Shown: piece by piece, positions 1-8,432 of the stretch
Position numbering within the stretch: the stretch's first letter is position 1
Layout of the letters: every line of letters starts with the position of its first letter
Source of the DNA: Brucellaceae bacterium
GTDB taxonomy: Bacteria > Pseudomonadota > Alphaproteobacteria > Rhizobiales > Rhizobiaceae
Reading direction: 5' to 3'
Assembly (NCBI GenBank): GCA_020637755.1
Contig: JACKJW010000020.1
Span: 1-35,310, forward strand
DNA length: 35,310 nt
Translations under genes and position numbers: made by a program
Notes under the pieces: model-generated
What the model was told of the DNA's origin: nothing
Database searches by the model: none
The model's input: only the letters and a program-made list of their open reading frames with translations

Positions 1-269
1 GCCGGTCCATCGACAATTTCGACGCGGTGCTGATCCACACGCTGGCCGAGCGCTTCCGCTGCACCCAGAAGGTGGGCGAGCTGAAGGCCAGTCATGATTT
101 GCCGGCTTCCGATCCCGACCGTGAGGCACGTCAGATCGAGCGGCTTCGGCGTCTTGCTGACGATGCGGGCATGGACCCCGACTTCGCCGAAAAATTCCTC
201 GCCTTCATCATCAAGGAGGTGATCCGCCATCACGAGGCCATCGCGGCCAAGGCGGGCGAAAATTCCTGA
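1..269 (+). CDS. chorismate mutase, AroQ type, C-terminal part (5' cut by window edge)
   Basis: Read from base 3, this frame is open from the left edge to TGA at 267-269 and gives 88 residues. The visible protein is all-helical, with a segment reading FDAVLIHTLAERFRCTQKVGELK followed by a helix rich in Arg and a last helix with FIIKEVIRHHEAIA. This is the pattern of the small AroQ chorismate mutases, which convert chorismate to prephenate in Phe/Tyr synthesis; the Lys of VGELK sits where the family has an active-site Lys. The true start is outside the window, so any GTG inside the visible part is not the start. It lies 64 bp upstream of rpsP on the same strand and may share its transcript. 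In related rhizobia a chorismate mutase gene often lies next to rpsP (from memory, not tested). Confidence 0.85.
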   Translation, partial: RSIDNFDAVLIHTLAERFRCTQKVGELKASHDLPASDPDREARQIERLRRLADDAGMDPDFAEKFLAFIIKEVIRHHEAIAAKAGENS

Positions 270-333
270 TCCGCACGGATCGGTCAAACCAAACAGACAG
301 ACAAACGAACAGACCTGAACAGGAGTAATTCAC

Positions 334-750
334 ATGGCACTGAAAATCCGTCTGGCCCGCGCTGGCTCCAAGAAGCGCCCCTACTACCACATCGTCGTTG
401 CCGACGTGCGTTCGCCGCGCGACGGCCGCTTCATCGAGCAGGTCGGCGCCTGGAACCCGATGCTGCCCAAGGACGGTGAGCGCGTGACGCTGAAGGCAGA
501 CCGCGTGCAGCATTGGCTCGCCAATGGCGCGCTGCCGACCGATCGTGTTGCCCGCTTCCTCGACGCGGCCGGCCTGACCAAGCGCGACGCCCGCAACAAC
601 CCGGAAAAGGCGCTGCCCGGCAAGAAGGCGCAGGAGCGCATCAAGGCTGCCGCCGCTGCTGCGGAAGCCGCTGCCGCCAAGGCTGCCAAGGAAGCCGAAG
701 AGGCTGCCGCCGCTGCTGCCGCCCCGGCCGAGGAAGCTGCTTCGGAATAA
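334..750 (+). CDS. rpsP: 30S ribosomal protein S16
   Basis: 138 residues. The N-terminal ~80 residues (MALKIRLARAGSKKRPYYHI, then VADVRSPRDGRFIEQVG and NPEKAL) are the bS16 core, which binds 16S rRNA during assembly of the small subunit body. The last ~35 residues are an Ala/Glu/Lys tail of low complexity, longer than in E. coli S16 (about 82 residues) but common in alphaproteobacteria. The start is set by an AGGAG ribosome binding site at about 321-325 with a good spacing to ATG. A strong terminator follows 26 bp after the stop. The usual rimM-trmD-rplS genes do not follow; the next gene is convergent. Confidence 0.97.
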   Translation: MALKIRLARAGSKKRPYYHIVVADVRSPRDGRFIEQVGAWNPMLPKDGERVTLKADRVQHWLANGALPTDRVARFLDAAGLTKRDARNNPEKALPGKKAQERIKAAAAAAEAAAAKAAKEAEEAAAAAAAPAEEAASE

Positions 751-775
751 TCCGGATCTGCGGACTGAAACGAAG

Positions 776-803
776 AGGCCGTCCTTCGCGGGGCGGCCTT
801 TTT
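776..803 (+). terminator. rho-independent terminator of rpsP
   Basis: Stem AGGCCGTCC / GGGCGGCCT (one G-T pair), a short loop around TTCGC, then a run of five T at 799-803. It lies 26 bp after the rpsP stop and before the convergent MFS gene. The T run is only on the plus strand side, so it serves rpsP rather than the MFS gene. Confidence 0.85.
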
Positions 804-819
804 GCTTGGGCGATTCCTG

Positions 820-2199
820 TCAGGCGCTCAGGCGGTTGTCGGCCGGTTTGGGCACGGCCAGCATCACGATGAAGCCGATGATGAAGAAGATGGCGATGAC
901 GGCCATGCCCGCGCGGGCCGAGCCGCTGACGGCGGTTATGGTGGCGACAAGGAAGGGGGCGAGAAAACTCGTGGCCCGCCCTGCCAGCGCATAGATTCCG
1001 AAGTAGCGGCCGGTCTCTTCCTTGCTGACCGAGCGCGCCATGTAGGAGCGCGACGAGGCCTGAACCGGCCCGAAGGCCGCGCCGATCAGCAGGCCGAAGA
1101 CGATGTAAGCCTTTTCCGCAGCCGTCCCGAACAGGCCGCCGGAGTCTGCATCGCCGAATTGCAGCATGCCGAACAGTGTGTAGCCCGGCCCCGTCGAGAC
1201 GATGCCGATGGTGGCGACCAGCAGCAGGACGACGCAGAAGAGTACGATGCGCTTGGCGCCGAAGGCCGCGTCGAAGCGCCCGGCGATGATCGAGCATGGA
1301 ATGGCGACGATGTTCAGGATGATGCCGAAAATGCCGATCTCGGTGATCGACCAGCCGAACATGGCCGCTGCAAAGCCGCCGCCCAGCGCCAGCAGCGCGT
1401 TGACGCCGTCCTGATAGATCATGCGGGCGATCAGAAAGCGGGCGATGCCGGTGCGGTGTTTGAGGTCTGCCAGCGTCTGCTTCAGTTCCGCGATACCGGC
1501 GGCGACCGCATTGGCGGCGTTGCGGCGGGTGCCCTGATCGGGTGTGAAGAGGAACATTGGCAGCACGAAGACGAGATACCAGAGCGCGGCGATCGGGCCG
1601 GTCGCCCGCGCATCCTCACCCTGTGACACGTCGATGCCGAACAGGGGCGCGGCACCGATGATGGTCTTTCCGGTCTCCGGCGAGGCGGCGAGCAAGGCGA
1701 TGACGAAGATCAGGACGATCATGCCGCCGGCATAGCCCAGCCCCCAGGCGGTGTTGGAAATCTTGCCGATCTCCTCTTCGGGAACCAGCCCGGTCATCAT
1801 GGAATCGTTGAAGACGATGGAAAATTCGGCTGCCACAGTCGCCAGCGTGAAGGCGAGCGCGACCCAGAACAGGCTCGCGCCCGGTGCCGCCCACCAGAGC
1901 GTGCACAGGGCGATAATCTTGATGACGGCGAAGAAACCGATCCACGGTTTGCGTGGTCCTGTCTGGTCGGCAATCGATCCGAGCACGGGCGACAGGACGG
2001 CGATCATGACGCCACCGGCCGCCACCGCATAGCCCCAGGCGGCCTGACCCTGTGCCGGATCGGCGGCAAGGCGGGAGATAAAATAGGGCCCGAAGATGAA
2101 GGTGGTGACGACCGTGAAAAACGGTTGTGCCGCCCAGTCGAAGAACATCCAGCCCCAGATGCCCTTGCGCGACACGCGCGTTTCGCCTTGTTCCGTCAT
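820..2199 (-). CDS. MFS transporter, Atg22/UMF1-like
   Basis: 459 residues from ATG at 2199, predicted to be an inner-membrane protein with about 12 hydrophobic segments. The N-terminal stretch GIWGWMFFDWAAQPFFTVV and the following FIFGPYF match the opening of the UMF1/Atg22-like group of the major facilitator superfamily. Substrates of bacterial members are mostly unknown; yeast Atg22 is a vacuolar amino-acid exporter. The ATG at 2199 is preferred over an in-frame GTG at 2283 because a GGGGGAAG ribosome binding site lies just before it and the extra 28 residues do not look like a membrane protein N-terminus. The gene follows glutamate dehydrogenase by 80 bp on the same strand, which hints at an amino-acid or related substrate (inference only). 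Confidence 0.85.
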   Translation of the reverse strand: MTEQGETRVSRKGIWGWMFFDWAAQPFFTVVTTFIFGPYFISRLAADPAQGQAAWGYAVAAGGVMIAVLSPVLGSIADQTGPRKPWIGFFAVIKIIALCTLWWAAPGASLFWVALAFTLATVAAEFSIVFNDSMMTGLVPEEEIGKISNTAWGLGYAGGMIVLIFVIALLAASPETGKTIIGAAPLFGIDVSQGEDARATGPIAALWYLVFVLPMFLFTPDQGTRRNAANAVAAGIAELKQTLADLKHRTGIARFLIARMIYQDGVNALLALGGGFAAAMFGWSITEIGIFGIILNIVAIPCSIIAGRFDAAFGAKRIVLFCVVLLLVATIGIVSTGPGYTLFGMLQFGDADSGGLFGTAAEKAYIVFGLLIGAAFGPVQASSRSYMARSVSKEETGRYFGIYALAGRATSFLAPFLVATITAVSGSARAGMAVIAIFFIIGFIVMLAVPKPADNRLSA

Positions 2200-2279
2200 A
2201 CTTCCCCCACAGGGGCGTGGCCCGCCCCGATCCAGTGCCGCCGGCCGCCAACTGCCGGACGTGCCGTTATGGCCGGCCC

Positions 2280-5200
2280 TCACGCGCCGGCCAGATCCCC
2301 CAGCAATGCGGCGGCGACGGTCAGCCGCGAGACGGTCAGATCCCCGCTTTCCAGCAAGGCCATGATCCGGTTGCGGGTCATGGCGATGCGGGTCTCGTGC
2401 GCCTCGACCCAGTGGGCGAAAGGCTCGTCCTTGCCGCCGTACTGTCCGAGTGCCGCAATGGCGATGCCGCGCCTCGCATTGTTGATCATGTCATTGGCGC
2501 GCGAAAGCGCAAGGCCGTCGTAGTAGTCGCCGGCCGGAATCGCGCGCGCGGCATCCTCCATGCGGCCGATGCGGAAATGCTCGGTGACGCGGAAGAAGAC
2601 CGCACCCGCCTTGTGCAGGGTGGTTCCGGAGTGGGCGGCCACATGCATGATGCCGGGAACCAGTTCATCCGATCCGAGTAGCGCGATGCGCTTGGCCAGA
2701 TCGACGGGCACGCCGGAGGCTTTCAGGCGCGCCTGCCGCTCGGCCAGCTTCTCCTTCATGTAGGCGGGCAGGAGATGCAGCATTTCCGGTTCCAGGGCTG
2801 CGCGCGCCTTGGCCAGCGCATCGACGGCTTCGCCGACATCCTGCTCCAGATCGGCATTCTTCAATTGCCACGCGGTGGCATTGTGGATGAGGCGCGTGAC
2901 ATGCTCGTAAAGGCGGAGCTGCTCCTTGCCCTCGATCCTGTTGTCGAGCGCGTCAAGGGCTGCGAACAGTCCATCCAGCGCAAAGCCGTCCCGCACCACG
3001 GCAAAGGCACGGGCGACCTCGGCGGGCGAGCGGCCGGTCATGTCCATCTGCCGGGTCACGAAGGACGGGCCGCCACGGTTGACGACGTCATTGGCCAGTT
3101 CCGTGGCGATGATCTCGCGGCGCAGGCGGTGGCCAAGAATTTCCTCGCGCCACTTGCCCTGCATCGCAGCCGGAAAATAGTTCACCAGCGCCGGCACGAA
3201 ATGCGGGTCATCCGGAAGGCCGTTGGCCATGATGTCGGAGAACAGCACCAGCTTGGCATAGGAGACGAGAACGCCGATCTCCGGCCGGGTCAGCGCCTCG
3301 CCGCGCGCCTGCCGTTCGGCCAGCACCTTGGGGTCAGGCAGCAATTCCACCTTGCGGTCGAGCAGCTTGCGCGCCTCGAGGTTTTCCATCATGCGGGCCT
3401 GATAGGGCAGGTCTTCCACTGCGCGCTTGGCTGACAGCGAGATGGCGAGTGTCTGGTCGTAATTGGTCTCCAGCACAAGGGCGGCCACCTCGTCCGTCAT
3501 CTTCACCAGCAGCGTGTCGCGCGCCTTGCGGGTCAGCTTGCCGCTGCGCATGGCGGCTGCCAGCGCGATCTTGATGTTCACCTCCACGTCGGAAGAATTG
3601 ACGCCGGCCGAATTGTCGATCGCATCGGAATTGCAGCGCCCGCCATTCTGGCAATATTCGATGCGGGCGCGCTGGGTGACGCCAAGGTTGGCGCCCTCGC
3701 CGATGACGCGCGCACGGACCTCCGGCGCGGTGACGCGAATGGCGTCGTTGGCGCGGTCGCCCACATCGGCGTTGCTCTCGGTGGTGGCGCGGATATAGGT
3801 GCCGATGCCGCCGAACCACATCAGGTCCACGCGCATCTTCAGGATGGCCGTCATCACCTCGATGGGGGTCGCCTCGGTCTTGCCGAGGCCAATGGCGTCC
3901 GCAGCCTGCTGCGAGAGTGCGAGGGATTTCTGCGAGCGCGGGAAAATGCCGCCGCCCCTGGACAGGTGGGAGGTGTTGTAGTCCTGCCAGCTTGAGCGGC
4001 CCATTTCAAACAGGCGCTTGCGCTCGGCGAAGCTGGTCTCCGGGTTCGGGTCGGGATCGATGAAGATGTCGCGGTGATCGAAGGCCGCGACGAGGCGGAT
4101 GCAGGGTGACAGCAGCATGCCGTTGCCGAAGACGTCGCCCGACATGTCGCCGACGCCGGCAACCGTGAAGGGTTCGGTCTGGATGTTGCGGTCCATTTCC
4201 CGGAAATGGCGCTTGACCGCTTCCCATGCACCGCGCGCGGTGATGCCCATCTTCTTGTGGTCGTATCCGGCTGACCCTCCCGAAGCGAAGGCATCGTCCA
4301 GCCAGAAATGATAGGACTGGCTGATCGCGTTGGCCGTGTCGGAGAAGGTGGCCGTACCCTTGTCGGCGGCGACGACGAAATAGGGATCATCGCCATCAAG
4401 CCGCGCGACGCCCTTGGGCGGGATCACCTTCTGGCCGTCGAGATTGTCGGTGACGGAGAGAAGCGAGGAGATGAAGTTCTTGTAGGCGGCCTTGCCGGCC
4501 TCGAAGACCTCGTCGCGGCTGCCGCCTGCGGGCAGCTTCTTGGGGAAGAAGCCGCCCTTGGCGCCGACAGGCACGATCACGGCATTCTTCACCTGCTGGG
4601 CCTTCACCAGACCCAGCACTTCGGTGCGGTAATCCTGCGGGCGGTCCGACCAGCGCAGGCCGCCGCGTGCGACAGGGCCGAAGCGCAGGTGGACGCCCTC
4701 GACCTCGGGGCCGTAGACGAAGATCTCGTGCATTGGCCGGGGTTCCGGCAGGAAGGGGATCATGCGCGGTTCCAGCTTGAAGGCGAGTGAACGCGGCGGC
4801 ACCGCATCGTTCACCGGCGCATGGCGGTTGGTACGCACCGTTGCCATGACGAGAGTGCGGAAGCGGCGCAGGATGGTGTCGTCGTCCAGGCTCGGAACCT
4901 TGTCGAGGGCGGTCAGGATCGCCTGCTCGCAGGCCCTGGTGCGGTCAGCGGAATCCTTGATCGCCGAAGGGTCGAAGCGGGCGACGAAGAGGGCGTAAAG
5001 ATCGCGGGCAATCTGCGGATAGCGGTTCAGCGTGGCAGCGATGACTTCTTGTCCCCAGGTCGATCCGGCCTGCTGAAGATAGCGGCCATAGGCGCGCAGG
5101 ATCGTCACCTCGTCCGGCGCCATGCCGGCGCTGTGGGCAAGGCCGTTGTAGGGGTCGTTGTCGATGGCGCCGTTGGTGGCCATCAGGAAGGTCTGTTCCA

Positions 5201-7058
5201 GCAGCACGCCCTCGTCGTCGAGGCCGATGGCCCGTCCGGCCGCACTTTCCACCACCATGTCGTGAATGAAGATGCTCCGGCCTTCGCCGATGCCGGTGTT
5301 GAAGGTGCGCTCGGCAATGACCTTCAGCCCCATGTGTTCGAGCGCCGGGACGCGGGCCGACAGCGACACGGGCGCGCCGAGGTTGAACACCTTCAGCGCG
5401 GCGCTTGTCTCCGGCTGGTCCGGGGAGCGGTAGAAATCGACGGCGAAGGGATTGTCCGGCGTGATTGTCTTCAGGATGGCGGCGTCGGTCAGCGCGGTGG
5501 CGGCGTCGGTAACCGCGCGGTAGTCGCGGCCGAAGCGCCGGGCGAGGTCCAGTGTGGCGGCGTCCGTTCCCTTCATTGCAGCGGCATCGTCGAGCGCGTC
5601 GTCCCAGGTGCGCACGATGTCGCGCACCTCGGCTTCCAGTTTCGCGGCATCCACCCGTGGCGGCTCGGTGCCGTCGCGGCCGATGATGAAGTGCACCCGG
5701 GCCAGCGAGCCCTCGGGAAAGTCCGGGTAATAGGCCGAGACGCGTCCGTCATAGACCTTGGCGAGATGGGCGCCGATGCGCTCGCGCACATGGCTGTCAT
5801 AGCGGTCGCGCGGGACATAGACGATGACCGAGACATAGCGTCCGAACTTTTCAGGGCGCGGCAGGACCCGCAGGCGCGGGCGCTCGCCCAGCGCCATGAC
5901 GGCCGAGGCATTGGCCTTCAGTGTTGCGGGGTCGATCTGGAACAGCTCGTCGCGCGGATAGGTCTCCAGGATGTTGATCAGCGCCTTTCCGGAATGGCCG
6001 CCGCGGTCATGGCCGAGTTCGCCGAGCACCTGCTCGGCCTTGGAGCGGATGAAGGGAATGCGCGTGATCGACCGCGTGTAGGCCGATGACGTGAACAGGC
6101 CGACGATGCGCAGTTCGCCGGTGAGCTTGCCCTGCCGGTCGAAGGTCTTGACGCCGATATAGTCGAGATAGGCGCGGCGGTGGACGACCGACTTGATGTT
6201 GGCCTTGGTGACGATCAGCGGGTCCGGCCCGGCCATGAACTCACGGATCTGGGGCGTTGTGGTCACCGCTTCGCCGCCGCGGCGCAACACGCGCAGATCG
6301 GGATCGGCGAGGATGCCGAGACCCTTGTCGCTCTTGCGCTTCAGCGTGCCGGTCTTGCCGTCGCCTTCCCAGACATATTCGCGCATGCCGAGGAAGGTGA
6401 AATTGTCGTCGCGCAGCCATTCGAGGAATTCGGCAGCCTCCTGCGTGGCGTGGCGATCGAGGACATCCTGGGCGTGGCGGTAGACGCTGATCGCGTGGTC
6501 GAGGCGGATCAGCATGTCCTTCCAGTCATGCACGGCATGGCGGACCTGCTTCAGCACATCCTCGATGCGGGCCTTGAGCTGCTTCTGGCGGCCTGTGTCC
6601 AGGCGCGGTACATGGATATGGATGACGGAGAGGAGATTGCTGCCGTTTTCCGGATTGCGGCGCGTTGCCACCCCATGGACTGTGCAGATGTCCTTGCCCT
6701 CGCGTGTCACTTCGAGAACCGGATGGATGACGAGGCGCAACTCTCCGCAGCTTTCGTTGATTTCGCCAAGGACGGAATCAAACAGGAAGGGCATGTTGTC
6801 GTTGACGACGGTAATGGCGGTGACCGGCCGGCCATCAGCCTCCAGCATTCGGTCGTTGTCGAAGGTGATGACCGCATGGCCCGGATGGTGGCGGCAGAGC
6901 GCTGCATTGGCGGATGCAGCGGCGAAATTCAATGCCTCTGGCGAATAGGTCCTGCGATCCTCTTCGGGGACGAGGCTGAGGAGGAGGTCTTCCAGCAGGG
7001 CGGCTGAGCCGGTGCCGCCAGATTTTTCTCCCTTGCCCTTGCCGGCGGGTTTTTTCAT
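2280..7058 (-). CDS. gdhB: NAD-specific glutamate dehydrogenase, large (~180 kDa) type
   Basis: 1592 residues, the usual size of the large bacterial NAD-GDH family (Bac_GDH, L-GDH). It oxidises glutamate to 2-oxoglutarate and ammonia, mainly for glutamate catabolism. The first ~700 residues hold the regulatory ACT-like part (for example VVNDNMPFLFDSVLGEIN near residue 85). The catalytic part contains FGPVARGGLRWSDR, then PVGAKGGFFPKK with Lys at about residue 834, then GVGDMSGDVFGNGMLL of the dinucleotide-binding half. The start has a GGGGAGGAT ribosome binding site 4-8 bases before ATG; the first ~18 residues are Lys/Gly rich. An MFS gene follows at 80 bp. The AhpD-like gene is divergent, with starts 112 bp apart. 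The gene symbol follows one of several usages (gdhB, gdh2) and is less certain than the function. Confidence 0.96.
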   Translation of the reverse strand: MKKPAGKGKGEKSGGTGSAALLEDLLLSLVPEEDRRTYSPEALNFAAASANAALCRHHPGHAVITFDNDRMLEADGRPVTAITVVNDNMPFLFDSVLGEINESCGELRLVIHPVLEVTREGKDICTVHGVATRRNPENGSNLLSVIHIHVPRLDTGRQKQLKARIEDVLKQVRHAVHDWKDMLIRLDHAISVYRHAQDVLDRHATQEAAEFLEWLRDDNFTFLGMREYVWEGDGKTGTLKRKSDKGLGILADPDLRVLRRGGEAVTTTPQIREFMAGPDPLIVTKANIKSVVHRRAYLDYIGVKTFDRQGKLTGELRIVGLFTSSAYTRSITRIPFIRSKAEQVLGELGHDRGGHSGKALINILETYPRDELFQIDPATLKANASAVMALGERPRLRVLPRPEKFGRYVSVIVYVPRDRYDSHVRERIGAHLAKVYDGRVSAYYPDFPEGSLARVHFIIGRDGTEPPRVDAAKLEAEVRDIVRTWDDALDDAAAMKGTDAATLDLARRFGRDYRAVTDAATALTDAAILKTITPDNPFAVDFYRSPDQPETSAALKVFNLGAPVSLSARVPALEHMGLKVIAERTFNTGIGEGRSIFIHDMVVESAAGRAIGLDDEGVLLEQTFLMATNGAIDNDPYNGLAHSAGMAPDEVTILRAYGRYLQQAGSTWGQEVIAATLNRYPQIARDLYALFVARFDPSAIKDSADRTRACEQAILTALDKVPSLDDDTILRRFRTLVMATVRTNRHAPVNDAVPPRSLAFKLEPRMIPFLPEPRPMHEIFVYGPEVEGVHLRFGPVARGGLRWSDRPQDYRTEVLGLVKAQQVKNAVIVPVGAKGGFFPKKLPAGGSRDEVFEAGKAAYKNFISSLLSVTDNLDGQKVIPPKGVARLDGDDPYFVVAADKGTATFSDTANAISQSYHFWLDDAFASGGSAGYDHKKMGITARGAWEAVKRHFREMDRNIQTEPFTVAGVGDMSGDVFGNGMLLSPCIRLVAAFDHRDIFIDPDPNPETSFAERKRLFEMGRSSWQDYNTSHLSRGGGIFPRSQKSLALSQQAADAIGLGKTEATPIEVMTAILKMRVDLMWFGGIGTYIRATTESNADVGDRANDAIRVTAPEVRARVIGEGANLGVTQRARIEYCQNGGRCNSDAIDNSAGVNSSDVEVNIKIALAAAMRSGKLTRKARDTLLVKMTDEVAALVLETNYDQTLAISLSAKRAVEDLPYQARMMENLEARKLLDRKVELLPDPKVLAERQARGEALTRPEIGVLVSYAKLVLFSDIMANGLPDDPHFVPALVNYFPAAMQGKWREEILGHRLRREIIATELANDVVNRGGPSFVTRQMDMTGRSPAEVARAFAVVRDGFALDGLFAALDALDNRIEGKEQLRLYEHVTRLIHNATAWQLKNADLEQDVGEAVDALAKARAALEPEMLHLLPAYMKEKLAERQARLKASGVPVDLAKRIALLGSDELVPGIMHVAAHSGTTLHKAGAVFFRVTEHFRIGRMEDAARAIPAGDYYDGLALSRANDMINNARRGIAIAALGQYGGKDEPFAHWVEAHETRIAMTRNRIMALLESGDLTVSRLTVAAALLGDLAGA

Positions 7059-7170
7059 GGCATCCTCCCCTCGCGCGAGCGCGGTTTTCTTGTTTCAATC
7101 AGGAAACGACAGGCAGGGGGCCAGTTCAAGCCCTTTTGCGCCAAAGCCAGAACAGGGAGACCAAGGAATC

Positions 7171-7746
7171 ATGACGGACAAGGTGAAGGGCATTCTCGCG
7201 CTGGACATTCTCGACGGTGTGGAACCCAGCGAATCGACACGTGCCTATTTCGACAAATGCGAGGAGAAGCTGGGGCTGGTGCCCAACGTGCTGCGCAGCT
7301 ACGCTTTCGATGACAAGAAGCTGCGCGCCTTCACTGACATGTACAATGACCTGATGCTGGGCGCCTCCGGGCTGACCAAGCTGGAGCGCGAGATGATCGC
7401 GGTGGCCGTCTCCTCGGTCAACCATTGCTATTATTGCCTGACGGCGCATGGCGCGGCGGTGCGGGAACTGTCCGGCAATCCGAAGCTCGGTGAGCAGATG
7501 GTGATGAATTACCGCGTTGCAGACCTCACGCCCAAGCAGAAGGCGATGCTGGATTTTGCCGTGCTGCTGACCGAGGCTCCGGCGACGATCGAGGACGATG
7601 ACCGCCAGATGCTGCGTGAGGCCGGGTGGAGCGACCGCGACATTTTCGACATCGCCTCCACGGCCGCCTTCTTCAACATGTCGAACCGGATGGCGGCGGC
7701 CACCGACATGCAGCCGAACGACGAGTACCATTCCATGGCGCGGTGA
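7171..7746 (+). CDS. peroxidase-related AhpD-fold protein
   Basis: 191 residues from ATG at 7171, which follows an AAGGAA ribosome binding site. An in-frame upstream extension overlaps the gdh start and is not protein-like. The core LEREMIAVAVSSVNHCYYCLTAHG fits the AhpD catalytic pattern: Glu74, Cys86, Cys89 and His93 have the Glu-x11-Cys-x2-Cys-x3-His spacing of the thiol relay in AhpD. This form, about 190 residues long, fits the 'uncharacterised peroxidase-related enzyme' group of the carboxymuconolactone decarboxylase/AhpD superfamily. Role: probably reduction of peroxides or disulfide exchange, with an unknown electron donor; no AhpC lies nearby. It is divergent from glutamate dehydrogenase and convergent with the acetyltransferase-like gene, 32 bp away. 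Confidence 0.88.
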   Translation: MTDKVKGILALDILDGVEPSESTRAYFDKCEEKLGLVPNVLRSYAFDDKKLRAFTDMYNDLMLGASGLTKLEREMIAVAVSSVNHCYYCLTAHGAAVRELSGNPKLGEQMVMNYRVADLTPKQKAMLDFAVLLTEAPATIEDDDRQMLREAGWSDRDIFDIASTAAFFNMSNRMAAATDMQPNDEYHSMAR

Positions 7747-7778
7747 CGCGGTTCTCCGGAGAGGTCAGGCCGGTTCGC

Positions 7779-8432
7779 TCAGGGCAGCGGGATCGCATCG
7801 AGTGCGGCCTGCACTTCCAGGAAGAAGCGGCCGAGATGGGCGCCGTCCACCAGCGCATGATGGACTTCGGCCGAAACTGCCATGGAATGGCGCCCGTTGC
7901 CGTCACCGGTGAACTTGCCCCAGGCCAGGCGGGGGATGCAATCCTCCGGCCCGCGCAGCGCATGGCTGATCGAGGTGAAGTCGGTCCACGGCGTGCAGGT
8001 GAGGAAGACGAAGCGGCCGAGGTCGCCCGAATTGGGTTTCAGTTCGGTTTGGGCCAGTGCGGCAGCGGTTGCTTCCTCGCAATTTTCCGCAAAGCGGGCG
8101 AAATCCGGGTCGTATTCAATCTCGGAGAAGGCAAAGCCGCCGGCCGGCAGCGCGACGGTGGACGAGATGTCGGCGCGGGAATATTCGGCGACCATGCCAT
8201 CCTCCCGCAGACGGTGGCGGAAGGCCGGGATCACGTTGCTGGCATGGCCGAGAGCGTACATGCAGGCAATGGCGGGCTTCACGCCGGCAGGTTTCAGCAC
8301 GGTCAGCAGCCGTGTGACCTCCACGCGTGCCGTCATGGCATATTGCGGGCGGGCGTAGGTGGAAAAGAGCCGGTATTGCCCGGCCCTTTCCCAATTTTCG
8401 GGATCAATGAGTGTGACGGGGTTGTCCGTCAC
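7779..8432 (-). CDS. chloramphenicol-acetyltransferase-like (CAT fold) protein
   Basis: 217 residues, close to the ~215-220 of type A chloramphenicol acetyltransferases. The motif HHALVDG (residues 191-197) carries the catalytic His192 and structural Asp196 of the CAT family, and LTCTPWTDFTSISHAL near 144-159 matches the family's central region. The start is taken as GTG at 8432, which shares two bases with the TGA stop of typA (8429-8431) in a GTGA overlap; an AAGGCG sits upstream within typA. The longer frame back to 8549 would lie wholly inside typA. The overlap suggests translational coupling to TypA. The natural acceptor is unknown: chromosomal CAT-like proteins need not act on chloramphenicol, so resistance should not be assumed. 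Confidence 0.85.
   Translation of the reverse strand: MTDNPVTLIDPENWERAGQYRLFSTYARPQYAMTARVEVTRLLTVLKPAGVKPAIACMYALGHASNVIPAFRHRLREDGMVAEYSRADISSTVALPAGGFAFSEIEYDPDFARFAENCEEATAAALAQTELKPNSGDLGRFVFLTCTPWTDFTSISHALRGPEDCIPRLAWGKFTGDGNGRHSMAVSAEVHHALVDGAHLGRFFLEVQAALDAIPLP

Noticed and set aside
2200..2283. GTG start at 2283 for the MFS gene overlapping the gdh stop
   Set aside because: ATG at 2199 has a good ribosome site and begins a family-like N-terminus; the extra residues are Gly/Arg/Pro rich.
7752..7762. Short palindrome TCTCCGGAGA between convergent genes as a terminator
   Set aside because: Only five bases per arm with no loop and no T tract.
7779..8432. Reading the CAT-like gene as a chloramphenicol resistance gene
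   Set aside because: Sequence shows only the fold and active-site motif; chromosomal setting with typA gives no support for a resistance role.
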